From positions 31,910 to 95,909 of the forward strand of contig UBJO01000048.1 in assembly GCA_900465665.1 (NCBI GenBank): DNA of 64,000 nucleotides. The letters are read 5' to 3'. Under the pieces are notes generated by a model. The model ran no database searches. It saw only the letters and a list, made by a program, of their open reading frames with translations, and was not told the origin of the DNA. This DNA is from Hyphomicrobiales bacterium (lineage in GTDB: Bacteria; Pseudomonadota; Alphaproteobacteria; Rhizobiales; Rhizobiaceae). Below are positions 16,792-25,373 of the stretch, in pieces. Numbering within the stretch: position 1 is the stretch's first letter; each line of letters opens with the position of its first letter. The position numbers were made by a program, and so were the translations under genes.

Positions 16792-17049
16792 ATGCAATCT
16801 CAAATGGATCGCGTCGCCCACGGATGGGCTTTGCTAGCGGTACGGATGCCCGATATTCGCACATTGTCGCACGAGCGTCGATCAATTAGCGAATTGTGCG
16901 AGAGCTACAGCTTGGCAGTACTACACCTCAGAGAACTGAGACGTCTCTGCGCGAGCAAGGCGTCCATTGACGAATACGAGCAACTAATTGCCGACATCGA
17001 AGAAGAGGCAGGCTATTATCTCCGGATGCACGCTCGGTCCTCAGCTTAG
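16792..17049 (+). CDS. Small hypothetical protein, 85 aa
   Basis: Starts ATG 16792. The protein begins MQSQMDRVAHGWALLAVRM and then has helices (SISELCESYSLAVLHLREL, EYEQLIADIEEEAGYYLRM). It appears soluble and helical. I do not recognise the family. The codon pattern is protein-like and the frame fills most of the gap. Function unknown. Confidence 0.55.
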   Translation: MQSQMDRVAHGWALLAVRMPDIRTLSHERRSISELCESYSLAVLHLRELRRLCASKASIDEYEQLIADIEEEAGYYLRMHARSSA

Positions 17050-17152
17050 GTCAGCGGTGAGTCGACCCTTTGTAGCCGCGTTATCAATTTCTGACTGAGC
17101 TTGACGGTATTTTTAGAGTAAGCGGTCAGCCGATGGCGTAGGACTTGAAGTT

Positions 17153-17445
17153 CTAGCGCATGAGCGCTTCGAGCTCAGATGCAGGCCAGCCTTGAGCGAT
17201 GCGGGTCAGGGTCTGGGAGAGCCAGTCGAGTGGATCGACGTTGTTCATCTTGGCTGTCGGCAAGAGGGTGGCCAGCGTCGCCTACGTGCGTCCGCCGCCC
17301 TCGCTGCCGGCGAATAGACTATTCTTTCTCGTAATTGTTTGGGGCCTGATCGTGCGCTCGACGATATGGGAGTCAATTTCGATCCGGCCGTCCGTCAGGA
17401 AACGCTCCAGTGCTCGCCTATGTCCAGGATTGAGTCCGCACGTTC
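17153..17445 (-). pseudogene. IS66-family transposase (TnpC) C-terminal remnant
   Basis: On the minus strand the frame ending at TAG 17155-17153 reads as the end of an IS66 transposase: FLTDGRIEIDSHIVERTIRP, RKNSLFAGSEGGGRT, then a TAG in place of the usual Trp, then ATLATLLPTAKMNNVDPLD and TLTRIAQGWPASELEALMR. Only ~95 codons remain, and the internal stop shows it is dead. No terminal repeats were found, and the flanks to 17671 contain no gene. Confidence 0.8.
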
Positions 17446-17686
17446 AACTACCCCCCCCAGCGATTACGCACGTCTGTAAAGAGAATGAGAAACGTGTTCT
17501 CTTTAGTTCTACCCGCATTGCTGTTTTACACAATCCCGCGCCAATGTCCTTGTGCCGGGGAGTGCCACGAGAAGGCGGTAGCCGCTCGCTGGCCGATGCC
17601 GCTGCCACAGGCTAGGTGTCGTGGCCGTTCATCGAACATGATGGGATTCACATGACATAGCAGGCGACGGCGTGGTAACAGGCTTC

Positions 17687-18334
17687 ATGACGAAGCTTGA
17701 GAACCGAACTACCTCTAGGCTTGTACCGCAGCAGGAACGCAGCCGGGAAACCCGCGCGCGGATTCTTTCCGCCGCCGATGCCCTCTTGCGTGAACAAGGC
17801 ATTGATGGATTTTCCATCGTAGCCATCGCTTCTTTAGCAAAAATACCGATAGGCAACATCTATCGACGGTTCGAAGGCAAAGACGATATCTTGCAAGCCC
17901 TCAAGGATGCTGTTGCAACCCGTATAGCGATGGCCGTGAGGTCTTCCGTGGAGACTTCGTCAAATCATGATCTTTCGTCGTTTGTCGAAGCTTTTACAGA
18001 TGCGGTGATTGGTGTGTTCTCGAGTGACGAGGCGCTACACCGATCCCTCTTCGATCCGCGCGTTGCAAGCCCAAAAATGCTTGAAACAGGGCTTAACGTT
18101 CGGGCAACCATCTACGCTCAATTCCGCTCGGGGCTCTCCAGGCATATCGAAGAGATGGACGGTGAGGTAGCTGAAACGGCTGCTAGAGTCGTATTTTCGA
18201 TCATAACGAATGCCGCTTTAACAAAAGTGAGAGGGCAAGACCCGATCATGCGAGACTTCCCTTGGGCCGACATTAAGCAGCACTACAGCTGCGCGGCCGT
18301 GGCCTATCTGCGCAAATTGCTTGCGCAAGGTTAA
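17687..18334 (+). CDS. TetR/AcrR-family transcriptional regulator
   Basis: About 215 residues from ATG 17687; GTG 17672 is an alternative start. The HTH is typical: RARILSAADALLREQGIDGF, then IVAIASLAKIPIGNIYRRF and GKDDILQALKD. The ligand domain (~75-215) is not assignable. The gene is near a PAS-like protein gene and a second TetR gene in the same direction, with gaps over 150 bases. No efflux or enzyme operon is adjacent, so its target is unknown. Confidence 0.87.
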   Translation: MTKLENRTTSRLVPQQERSRETRARILSAADALLREQGIDGFSIVAIASLAKIPIGNIYRRFEGKDDILQALKDAVATRIAMAVRSSVETSSNHDLSSFVEAFTDAVIGVFSSDEALHRSLFDPRVASPKMLETGLNVRATIYAQFRSGLSRHIEEMDGEVAETAARVVFSIITNAALTKVRGQDPIMRDFPWADIKQHYSCAAVAYLRKLLAQG

Positions 18335-18491
18335 CGAGTTATCGTGCCTGTATACAGAATTTAGTTGCGTTCCGGAGTTCGGTTCGATCCCCACAACAAC
18401 GAAGTTTTCCTTAGCCTCTGGCATCCCCAAAAAACGTGGTAAGCTCGAGAAGCGAAAGCGAGTCGCGTTCGCATTTTGATGGAAACGCGTG

Positions 18492-18968
18492 ATGGAACTC
18501 CTTGAAGTCATCGAACTAAATAGTGGACTTATTACTTGGTTCACCAGCCAAAATATCGTTATTGCCGATGATGTCGCAGCTGTGCTGCTCGGTCTGGACG
18601 AGGACGAATGTCATACGGGGATCCGTATCGAGACATTCTTGGCCTGCATTAGTTTGAGGGACCGTGAGCGAATCTCCCAAGCGCTTTATCACTGTATTGC
18701 TAGCTGCGACACCATTCATGAAGTCTTCGAGCTTTGTGTTGATGGTCAAGCGAAGATGGTTGTCATGAAGGGACGTTCGATAGGCGAGGTTCTGTTCACT
18801 TGCATCGTGACCGAGATCAATGCAGGCTTGGCCTCCGCGAAACTCCAAAACCTTTGTCTTGCGGCCTATGAGGCCGCACGGCAGGAGAAAAACGATATAG
18901 CCGCATTGCAGTTGGCACGAGCGCTTTCGCTTCTCGCCCACCCGGCGGAAGCCGTGCGGACGCATTGA
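18492..18968 (+). CDS. PAS-like single-domain protein
   Basis: 158 residues from ATG 18492 (GTG 18489 is the codon before). The order of strands and helices resembles a PAS fold: LNSGLITWFTSQNIVIADDV, LLGLDEDECHTGIRIETFL, SLRDRERISQALYHCI, and KMVVMKGRSIGEVLFTCIVT. No kinase, HTH or GGDEF domain follows. It may be a small signal adaptor. It sits between two TetR genes. The family call rests on pattern only. Confidence 0.65.
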   Translation: MELLEVIELNSGLITWFTSQNIVIADDVAAVLLGLDEDECHTGIRIETFLACISLRDRERISQALYHCIASCDTIHEVFELCVDGQAKMVVMKGRSIGEVLFTCIVTEINAGLASAKLQNLCLAAYEAARQEKNDIAALQLARALSLLAHPAEAVRTH

Positions 18969-19116
18969 AACGGCCAGTTGGACTCCGACTCGAGCAAGCG
19001 CGGAAACATCACACGAATTTTGTGGCTTCAGCTATATCGAGTTAATGGGCCGCCTACGACGGTGCTGCCGGTATCTTACGCCGCACTTTAACGTCGCAGC
19101 AAGGATCAGGCTGAGC

Positions 19117-19761
19117 ATGTTGAAATCCGGGAGACGGGGCGGACGCCCGAAGCGCGCCGAAAGCGGCGTACTGGAGAAAAGATTGATAAATGCCGCGGCT
19201 AAATTGTTCGCGGAGCGTGGCTTTGACGCTACTTCGGTTGACACTGTTGCGGAACGCGCGGGGGTCAGCAAGGCCACCATATACAGCCGCTATAACGACA
19301 AGGCTCAGTTGTTCGCGGCCGTTTTGCGAGCGCAAATCAGCGACCTTTTTGAAGACCTCAGTTTTGTAGCACCACACGGCGACGCCTATGAAGTTCTTCT
19401 CGACGTCGGGCGTCAAGCCCTCAGACTGGTAAATCGACCCGAAACGACCGCGATTTATCGAATAGTGATCGCCCAAACGCCACGATTTCCAGAGCTTGCG
19501 CTTCTGATGGACCGAGAAGGTTTCCAGCGTGGCCAAAGCGGCATTGCCGTTTTGCTTCGCGAGCTCTCAATGAGGGGGGACATCGAAATAGACGATTTTG
19601 AAATCGCAGCTGAACTCTTTCTAAGTCTGGTGATCGGGCGATTGAGTAGGTTGACCCTTTTGGGTCTAACGGCCGAGCCCGATCGGATGGAGTTTGCTCT
19701 CAAAACGGCAGTTAGACTGTTCTTGGAAGGCTTTCTGCGCAACCGGGGAAGACCGCAATGA
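19117..19761 (+). CDS. TetR/AcrR-family transcriptional regulator
   Basis: 214 residues from ATG 19117, with AAGGATCAGG upstream. The N-terminus is basic (GRRGGRPKR), followed by the TetR HTH (LINAAAKLFAERGFDATSV, ERAGVSKATIYSRYNDK). The C-terminal domain is of the type with a hydrophobic pocket (AIYRIVIAQTPRFPELALLM, ELFLSLVIGRLSRLTLLG). The target is unknown, as no operon adjoins it. Confidence 0.88.
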   Translation: MLKSGRRGGRPKRAESGVLEKRLINAAAKLFAERGFDATSVDTVAERAGVSKATIYSRYNDKAQLFAAVLRAQISDLFEDLSFVAPHGDAYEVLLDVGRQALRLVNRPETTAIYRIVIAQTPRFPELALLMDREGFQRGQSGIAVLLRELSMRGDIEIDDFEIAAELFLSLVIGRLSRLTLLGLTAEPDRMEFALKTAVRLFLEGFLRNRGRPQ

Positions 19762-19866
19762 TCTATCGAACCACTGCGATCCAACTGCTAAAGACGCCAC
19801 ATACAGCTGGAGAGATCTTTACCGTACTGGCGCTTATTAAGGATCTAAAAATCACATGCGTTTTGA

Positions 19867-20109
19867 ACCGAATTAGGCGACGTCTGTCTTTTTGAAAAGG
19901 AAAAGGCTGGGCATGAAAGCCCACCCGATCGCCGACGTTATTTCGTCGCTCACCGTGACATCAAGGCGGGCGAAGATTCAGATCTCATTGCGTTCGGCGA
20001 GGCCGGGTAGCGCGAGTTCTTCTGGCGAAAGGTTACTGACGGTCCGTATTCGAGCGAGCAAGACAGGTCAACGCCAACGGACCTGTTTGGGGACCCGCTT
20101 GCGAAGTAA
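19867..20109 (+). pseudogene. Coding remnant with internal amber codon
   Basis: In this frame a protein-like string (RRRYFVAHRDIKAGEDSDLI) runs to TAG 20008-20010, then continues in the same frame (REFFWRKVTDGPYSSEQD to LFGDPLAK) to TAA 20107. No start codon with a ribosome site was found. A 109-codon frame offset from it is less protein-like. Family unknown. Confidence 0.3.
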
Positions 20110-20244
20110 AACATTTGAGCCGCTCCCGCATGCCATGTCGCTAGAGCGAAGACGGCGGCTAGAACGCGGGGAGGTGTTATTTGAGGCGGACTCCAGTTAT
20201 TTCCGCCAGCCTAGAAATTAGGCTATCCTGAAAGCGCAAGTCGT

Positions 20245-20442
20245 TCACGGCTGGGGCGGGCTTCTGGCGTCGTTGATGGTAACAATAACCTCCGGATGTG
20301 GTTGCTCGCGGTCGGCCTCGACCGCGAGCAACACTTGGGTTTGATTGCCCATCACAAGATCGTCGGTAGCGCTCAGCGCGACCATCTTGATCGGTACCCA
20401 GCCCAGATCGACGGCGTGAGCGGCCGGATCGCCTCGTTTACC
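20245..20442 (-). pseudogene. Coding remnant, about 65 codons
   Basis: The minus frame that ends at TGA 20247-20245 reads protein-like sequence (AVDLGWVPIKMVALSATDDL, then NQTQVLLAVEADREQPHPEV), but it opens right after a stop codon and has no start at its left end. It is probably the end of a degraded gene. I cannot name it. Confidence 0.3.
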
Positions 20443-20555
20443 TCAGCAGCGGCATGCACCGAAGCGGCGACGCCTCAATGACCGACATCGATTTGCAGGC
20501 TCGGAAGTGGCAGGCAAGCACTGCATACTCCGAGAGCAAACTCCATGTCGCCGCT

Positions 20556-20843
20556 CTAGCATTTGCGGTCGCGCGACAGTGGCGGCGTTGAAGAAGTCGT
20601 GGTTCGGCTACTGTTGAGACCCGACTTCGACAGCTCGGACTGCACCTTCAGCATCACAGCGTCTATGTATTTCCCTTGCGCAATCGCCGTGAGAACATCG
20701 TCTGGCCAGATCGACTTTGCCATGACCTCCATCGCTGGCAGTATTCGCGTCCTTTGTTCTGCAAGCTCCGTGGTGGTCGGCAGCGTGCCGAGCTTGACCA
20801 TTCTCTTGATGAGGTCTCTGTTTCTGCCCTTGCCGTAGGCCAT
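20556..20843 (-). CDS. Hypothetical protein, ~95 aa
   Basis: Starts at ATG 20843 (GTG 20858 is also in frame). The sequence (MAYGKGRNRDLIKRMVKLG, ILPAMEVMAKSIWPDDVLT, QGKYIDAVMLKVQSELSKSG) looks soluble and partly helical. No family recognised. Flanks on both sides look decayed, so this may be a fragment of a larger gene. Confidence 0.4.
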   Translation of the reverse strand: MAYGKGRNRDLIKRMVKLGTLPTTTELAEQRTRILPAMEVMAKSIWPDDVLTAIAQGKYIDAVMLKVQSELSKSGLNSSRTTTSSTPPLSRDRKC

Positions 20844-21074
20844 CGCTACACCGCCCACGGAGAACGTGTCGCCCGCATGGGACCAGACTCTACGGCGACG
20901 TCTTCAGGAGCGATTATGAGAGGCGGCGAAGGTCCGGCCTATCGCAGGCCGTACCTTCCCGATGCAGCCCTGTTCGCAGGCGCGGCGGCGCTGCGTAGGA
21001 GATTTTTGCCGGACAGTCAACGGTTGGAGTCGAGATAGCGCCTGGTTTCCGATTGATGGTCGCGATCGATCGCC

Positions 21075-21461
21075 TTAGCTAGAAGAGAGGGCTTCTACCA
21101 ACTCGATCACCGAACGCCGCCTACGAGGATCGCGAACCTTTGCAAAGGCTGCCGTCAGTTCGATCGTTTCCGCCGAATGATTGAAAGGCGCTCCGACTGC
21201 AGCCGTTTCCGGTAGGGCCGTCGCCTCTTCGGCAATCTGCGACGGCCCAAAAAACTCACCGGGTTTGGTTCGTAGAGCGAGTGCGAATTGCAGTACTTTC
21301 GCTGGGAAAAGCGCGTTGCGACCTGTCTCGTACTTATGCACCTGTTGAAGCGAGACCCCGATTTCTGCTCCGACGTCTGCAAGCGATAGTCCGAGAAGCT
21401 TGCGTCTTTCCCGGATTCGTTTCCCTATCTTCAAGTCGTCTTCAGCCGAGGATTTTTGCAT
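21075..21461 (-). CDS. XRE-family HTH regulator
   Basis: 128 residues. The HTH (residues ~12-66) reads RIRERRKLLGLSLADVGAEI, then GVSLQQVHKYETGRNALFPA. The tail (ETIELTAAFAKVRDPRRRRS, VIELVEALSSS) resembles rhizobial repressor-like XRE proteins. It starts about 70 bases from the left end of the TIR-bounded element at 21531 and points away from it. It lies outside the element, so it is probably not its own regulator. Target unknown. Confidence 0.85.
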   Translation of the reverse strand: MQKSSAEDDLKIGKRIRERRKLLGLSLADVGAEIGVSLQQVHKYETGRNALFPAKVLQFALALRTKPGEFFGPSQIAEEATALPETAAVGAPFNHSAETIELTAAFAKVRDPRRRRSVIELVEALSSS

Positions 21462-21530
21462 TTTTCCACATTGCTACCATACTACCCGTTCGGACATTAA
21501 CAGCCGCCGTGATGAGATGCTTGAACGATT

Positions 21531-21554
21531 GGCTATTCGGATTTGCGTGTGGAA
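21531..21554 (+). repeat. Left terminal inverted repeat
   Basis: 24 bases starting GGCTATTCGG. It differs from the reverse complement of the right repeat (23158-23181) at one base (21545, G against T). The flanking ACGATT lies at 21525-21530. Confidence 0.85.
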
Positions 21555-21678
21555 TAGCGAAGCTCAATCACTATTACAATCGAGCAGATGTATCTTGTGG
21601 TTGCGCTCGATTTTCGCCGGCGGTTGACGGCGGCGATGTCTCACAGTCTCATAGGGATATTGGCTCGATCATGTTTCG

Positions 21679-23124
21679 TTGCAGACTATTTCCATCCCAT
21701 ATCGCTGTTCCAGCGACGACCGACAGTTCCTGGATGAACTGCGCCGAGTGCAGTCGGCTGCCATGAGGACGGCTTACGCCAATGCGCAGCATCCTGAGGG
21801 ATCGAAACGGTCAGAGAAAGATGTCCGCGAGCTGGTGAAGTCGAGGTTCACGAAGCTCGGTCTCCTTGACAGTTGGGCAATGCATTGCGCGACGCGTGCG
21901 GGCGTTCTGAAAAGAAAGCTCCGCCCCGAAGGTGACGTGGTATTTGGCGGTCGCGCGGGGTTTGAGCGCCGTCGCAAGAATCTGATCTCAAACGACGAGT
22001 GGAAGCGCATGCGGCTGCATCCATTTGTCAGCTACGGCGATAGTCAGAAGGTCCGCGGCAACCAGAACATTCAACTGATCGACGAGACGACGATCGTTGT
22101 GAAGATCGGCCGAAGAGAGATTGGTGGAAGGTCCGGTCGGACGGTGACGCAAATTGCTCGTCTTGACCTCGCCAAGATGAGGGGCGCGGCGGCGAAGATC
22201 ATGAACCAACTGGCGGAACTGTGCGCGCAGCCGGAAAAGGCGCAACGCATCAACGTGAGCTATTCCATTGGTGACGCCCACGTTTCCATCACGTTCGATC
22301 CAAGCGATCTGCCCGATCACCCGCAACGACGCCGACCCGTGTTACCGAAGAAGGGTCGCGCCCTCGGCATCGACCTCAACCCGAACTGGATCGGGCTCGC
22401 GGTAGCATCGAATGTAGGTGATGCGGCTAAAATTGAAGACACCGATCTGCTGGAACATGCGCTGGTGAAGCTCGACATGGCGGTCGACGCTTCGCCGGAG
22501 CTGGTGCGCGAAACGCTGGCAGCGGCGTGCGACCGGGCGATCTCGATGGCGCGGAAACACCGCTGCGGGACGATCGTGCTGGAGAAAGGCTTGGGCAAGC
22601 TGAGGTCGAGCGGCAAGAACCGCTCCCTCAACAGGCTGTTGAATTATTGGGCAAGGAATGTGTTCGTGCAGATGCTGACGCGTCGCGCCCGTCTTGCCGG
22701 GATCGACGTGCTTGAGGTCTGGGCGGGCTACAGCTCGACCATTGGAAACCTCGCATTCGACGCCCCCGACGCCTGCGCGTCGGCCACAGAGATAGCCAGA
22801 CGCGGCATAGCCCGTCTGGCCGGAATTAAGGACGTTCTGCCAGCTCTCGAGGTAGGGTGCGTTTCCCGTCTATGGAAGAATGGGAAGGTGCCCGCCGAAC
22901 TCGGCTCGTGGCAGGATGTTCATCGGTCAATCAAAGCGGCGAAGATTGGCTACCGCCGCCCGCACCCTGACGTGCCGATCGGCTCTAAGGGTTCCGATGT
23001 CCATGGAACGGCAATGTTCTGTGGGCATGCGGTCGTCCGCCTTGGCAGACGTCATCGACCGGGACTCGTGTTCCGGCCGACCGTGACGCCAGTTAAGCGG
23101 GACGCAGTAATTCGGACTTTCTAA
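21679..23124 (+). CDS. TnpB/Cas12-like RuvC-fold protein without zinc ribbon
   Basis: 481 residues from TTG 21679; a stop lies just upstream in frame, so the start must be here or later (Met29). RuvC-I is RALGIDLNPNWIGLAVAS (Asp), RuvC-II is CGTIVLEKGLGKLRSSGK (Glu), and RuvC-III is DAPDACASATEIARRGI (Asp). The tail of the core (YWARNVFVQMLTRRARLAG, LEVWAGYSSTIGN) lines up with TnpB's last helix and strand, but the Cys4 zinc ribbon between YSS and the final Asp is missing. The residues before ~235 would form the wedge and recognition lobes. The three acidic residues are present, so nuclease activity is possible. It is the only gene in a TIR-bounded element. Confidence 0.8.
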   Translation: MQTISIPYRCSSDDRQFLDELRRVQSAAMRTAYANAQHPEGSKRSEKDVRELVKSRFTKLGLLDSWAMHCATRAGVLKRKLRPEGDVVFGGRAGFERRRKNLISNDEWKRMRLHPFVSYGDSQKVRGNQNIQLIDETTIVVKIGRREIGGRSGRTVTQIARLDLAKMRGAAAKIMNQLAELCAQPEKAQRINVSYSIGDAHVSITFDPSDLPDHPQRRRPVLPKKGRALGIDLNPNWIGLAVASNVGDAAKIEDTDLLEHALVKLDMAVDASPELVRETLAAACDRAISMARKHRCGTIVLEKGLGKLRSSGKNRSLNRLLNYWARNVFVQMLTRRARLAGIDVLEVWAGYSSTIGNLAFDAPDACASATEIARRGIARLAGIKDVLPALEVGCVSRLWKNGKVPAELGSWQDVHRSIKAAKIGYRRPHPDVPIGSKGSDVHGTAMFCGHAVVRLGRRHRPGLVFRPTVTPVKRDAVIRTF

Positions 23125-23157
23125 TTACAACGTGGAGGTGTTCTCTCAAGCGAGGGT

Positions 23158-23181
23158 TTCCACACGAAAATCCGAATAGCC
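23158..23181 (-). repeat. Right terminal inverted repeat
   Basis: 24 bases ending CGAATAGCC, the inverted counterpart of 21531-21554 with one mismatch. It lies 33 bases after the stop of the RuvC-like gene. The copy of ACGATT follows at 23183-23188. Confidence 0.85.
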
Positions 23182-23188
23182 TACGATT

Positions 23189-23728
23189 CAATGACCAAGC
23201 CCATATCACGGCCTGTCGAGACGAACGCAGCTGTCTCTCTGCACTAGCTGGCGGGACGCGGACGGCGGGCGTCGTCAAAGAATTTGCCTGCGGTCAGATC
23301 GGCAGGCGCTTATGCATACTGTAGCACCTACAGTGAAGTCACACTTCGGTTCTTTGCTCGCTTTCACTGGCCTCACTTGCAAGGTCATGCAAAGCTTGGG
23401 TGTCCTCAGCATTGTATTCGGCCGACATGATGACCGTCAGAATGCTGCACGAGCTCCTCATGCTTCACAACCAGTTGCCGCCAAATGATGCAGGGCCGTC
23501 GTTCAAGTTCTGTGCGTGGCGGCCGTATACCAAAGTGTACTTAGCGACTGGGAACGATCCCGTTAGTCTCAGATGTCGTCTCCTCCGTGAGTCGGGCGAG
23601 GGCTGTCGCAGATGGTGCGGCCACCGCTCTCAATAGCTTATCGCAACCGCCAGCAGGAAGGGTCGCCGCGGGTTTCTAGAGGTGGGATATGAACATCTAT
23701 AAACTTCATTGCCGACCAGGAACCAATC
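23189..23728. other. Spacer, no supported gene
   Basis: An ORF of about 70 codons beginning near 23427 has no ribosome site and no recognisable sequence. No RNA gene or repeat was recognised. Confidence 0.4.
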
Positions 23729-23899
23729 ATGCGAAACCCAAACGAGATCCAACGAGCGTCGGAAATCAACGGCCGCACTCAAGCAAAAGCTTCTTATTGG
23801 AGCGAGGATGAACTGCGTCGACGCTGCGGCGAATTTGACGCCGCCCTAAACAAAGCGCGTGAGGTGTTGGCGAGGTTCAGGCGAGGGGTATATAAGTGA
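23729..23899 (+). CDS. Small hypothetical protein, 56 aa
   Basis: ATG 23729 is preceded by CAGGAACCAATC (AGGA at good spacing). The translation starts MRNPNEIQRASEINGRTQ and continues YWSEDELRRRCGEFDAALN to an Arg-rich end (RFRRGVYK). It is a charged, helical, soluble protein with a clear composition. Family unknown. It is too short for most ORF finders. Confidence 0.6.
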   Translation: MRNPNEIQRASEINGRTQAKASYWSEDELRRRCGEFDAALNKAREVLARFRRGVYK

Positions 23900-24242
23900 C
23901 CGAGCATCTTGCAAAGAGACAGCAATGACAACCCTGTTGCAACTCCTACCGTCCGTAGGTTCTGAAACTCATGCTTAGGCAGCAACCGCCCCATAACCCT
24001 AAGGCCGGGACCGCAACGTTCGCTACCGTCACCTCTAAAAGCCTCGTTGATCTCCAGTGCGAACCTCTACCCCCTAGTGCGAGATCGGTCTCTGTGCCTA
24101 ACTGCATTGCCTCACTAATTGTCGCAGTTGAGTATTTCGTTGTCTTGGGGAGGATGGAAGGCCGAGCAACTTGTGGAACGCGATAGTGCCGTCATTTATG
24201 CCCTAGACGCGCATCCGTCCCGGTACGCTTTTTGACAGATCG
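23900..24242. other. Spacer, no supported gene
   Basis: I find no ribosome-site-supported frame, RNA gene or repeat in this gap between the small gene and the hairpin at 24243. Confidence 0.4.
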
Positions 24243-24270
24243 AGCACGGGCGGCTTCCGCCGCTTGTGCT
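24243..24270 (-). terminator. Hairpin downstream of the small membrane-protein gene
   Basis: AGCACGGGCGGC (24243-24254) and GCCGCTTGTGCT (24259-24270) form a 12-position stem with two central mismatches around TTCC. It sits 24 bases beyond the stop of the minus-strand gene at 24294. There is no T run. Confidence 0.4.
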
Positions 24271-24293
24271 GATAAGCTTGGAATGCTTTGCGA

Positions 24294-24521
24294 TTAAGGA
24301 TAGCTCAAGTCCAGACCGAGCATGTTGCTCAAGGCCAACGCTAGGATTACCACAACAAGGACTGTTACCAAAAAGGCGGCGGTCACCTTGCCGCCCGTAC
24401 GCAGCAGAGCCAGCGTCCCGCCTTTTTCACCTTGGTCGTAGTGCCATTTAATAGCGTAGAACATGGCAGCGCCTAGCGTCAGGGCTTTAAACGTTCCGAG
24501 AGCTATGGGAAACCATTCCAT
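24294..24521 (-). CDS. Small membrane protein, 75 aa
   Basis: Starts ATG 24521 (MEWFPIALGTFKALTLGAAM). Two hydrophobic segments are seen: ALTLGAAMFYAIK and VTAAFLVTVLVVVILALALS, separated by a charged loop (WHYDQGEKGG). It should be an inner-membrane protein. It lies downstream of another small membrane gene (24724) and both diverge from the MocR regulator at 25374, which may control them. Family not recognised. Confidence 0.7.
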   Translation of the reverse strand: MEWFPIALGTFKALTLGAAMFYAIKWHYDQGEKGGTLALLRTGGKVTAAFLVTVLVVVILALALSNMLGLDLSYP

Positions 24522-24723
24522 TATTAAGGCTCCGTGTAGGATGACCGCGCGCCATGGCTTAATCTTCAGGCGACGGTAGGTTGTTAACAGCTACGCTTCG
24601 ATGTGGCGGGCCGCTGCTGTTTGCTTGGTCAGACTCACAACTCCCTCCAAGAGGTTTTGTGAACGAAGCAGTTTTTCGAGCTCGTAGCCGGTTGCCAAAA
24701 ACGGTGGCATCTGGCTCGAGACG

Positions 24724-25041
24724 TCACCGCGTTTTCAAACCGAGATCGGCGACGCTATCGCGGCCCCCACCAGATTCCACGCTCGACCGATCCGACTTTT
24801 CGTTTCCGCGTGAAAGCCATCCTTGCAGCAGTCGCATGGGCAAAACGCATGCGATAAGCACCGGAGGGAGGGCAACAAGAAGGTGGACCCAACCAGAGGG
24901 CGCATACGCGAAGTGGATCCGGCAGGCCAGCGCCGCGCCGGTGACGCCTATGACCCAGTAGACTACGGCCGCTAGATGATCATTCGGTTTAACGGGAGCC
25001 TGTTCTTCCACCTGGGACGTCAGTGGCATTAGGTAAGTCAT
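24724..25041 (-). CDS. Small membrane protein, DUF983-like
   Basis: 105 residues from ATG 25041. Two membrane segments are evident: LAAVVYWVIGVTGAALACRI and WVHLLVALPPVLIACVLPM, followed by RLLQGWLSRG and a polar tail. The second segment and the following charged motif resemble the end of DUF983 proteins, but the N-terminal cysteines of that family are not visible, so the assignment is weak. It is the gene nearest to the divergent MocR regulator. Confidence 0.65.
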   Translation of the reverse strand: MTYLMPLTSQVEEQAPVKPNDHLAAVVYWVIGVTGAALACRIHFAYAPSGWVHLLVALPPVLIACVLPMRLLQGWLSRGNEKSDRSSVESGGGRDSVADLGLKTR

Positions 25042-25373
25042 TTTCGGTTTTCCACGATTGATGGGATGGCATATACATACATTGTCCTGTCAAAATGCAT
25101 ATTATCCAATTTGTCGCAGGACGAATGGCGATGGCAGCGCTGGCCGCCGGCTCGATGAACGCATCTTTGCAATGGCTTCCGAACCAGCAAATTTTGGGAA
25201 GTCAGTTTGCAAAACAAAGGTGTCGGCGAAGAGCCAAGATCAAGATACCCCAAGTCATAAGGGTTTCGCTTCGCCTGCAATCGTCCTTGGACTCGGACGC
25301 AAGCGGTCGACCTTGACAACACGCCAATCCGGTTTCCATACATTGTAAGATTGATTGGATCGTGGTGGAATCA
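25042..25373. other. Divergent promoter region
   Basis: This 330-base gap separates the small membrane-protein genes from the MocR gene. It contains ORF fragments only. A MocR-type operator would be expected as direct repeats near either start; I cannot point to a clear one. Confidence 0.4.

Larger units (their letters stand above)
21525..23188. mobile_element. TIR-bounded element carrying one RuvC/TnpB-like gene
   Basis: The inverted repeats at 21531-21554 and 23158-23181 match at 23 of 24 positions (left end GGCTATTCGGATTT, then GCGTGTGGAA). ACGATT flanks the element on both sides (21525-21530 and 23183-23188, one T from the right repeat), which looks like a 5-6 bp target duplication. The element is ~1.65 kb and contains only the gene at 21679. 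I do not know this arrangement from IS605/IS607 elements, which lack such repeats. Confidence 0.75.

Noticed and set aside
16380..16793. 137-codon minus frame after the GGDEF gene
   Set aside because: No domain, high Arg/Pro/Ser content and overlap with the gene end; probably chance.
17447..17458. Run of C residues as slipped-strand or switch signal
   Set aside because: It lies outside any intact gene and next to a dead IS66 fragment; nothing supports a function.
21281..21766. 161-codon plus frame across the left end of the RuvC element
   Set aside because: It crosses the inverted repeat and is antisense to the XRE gene, so it cannot be a conserved gene.
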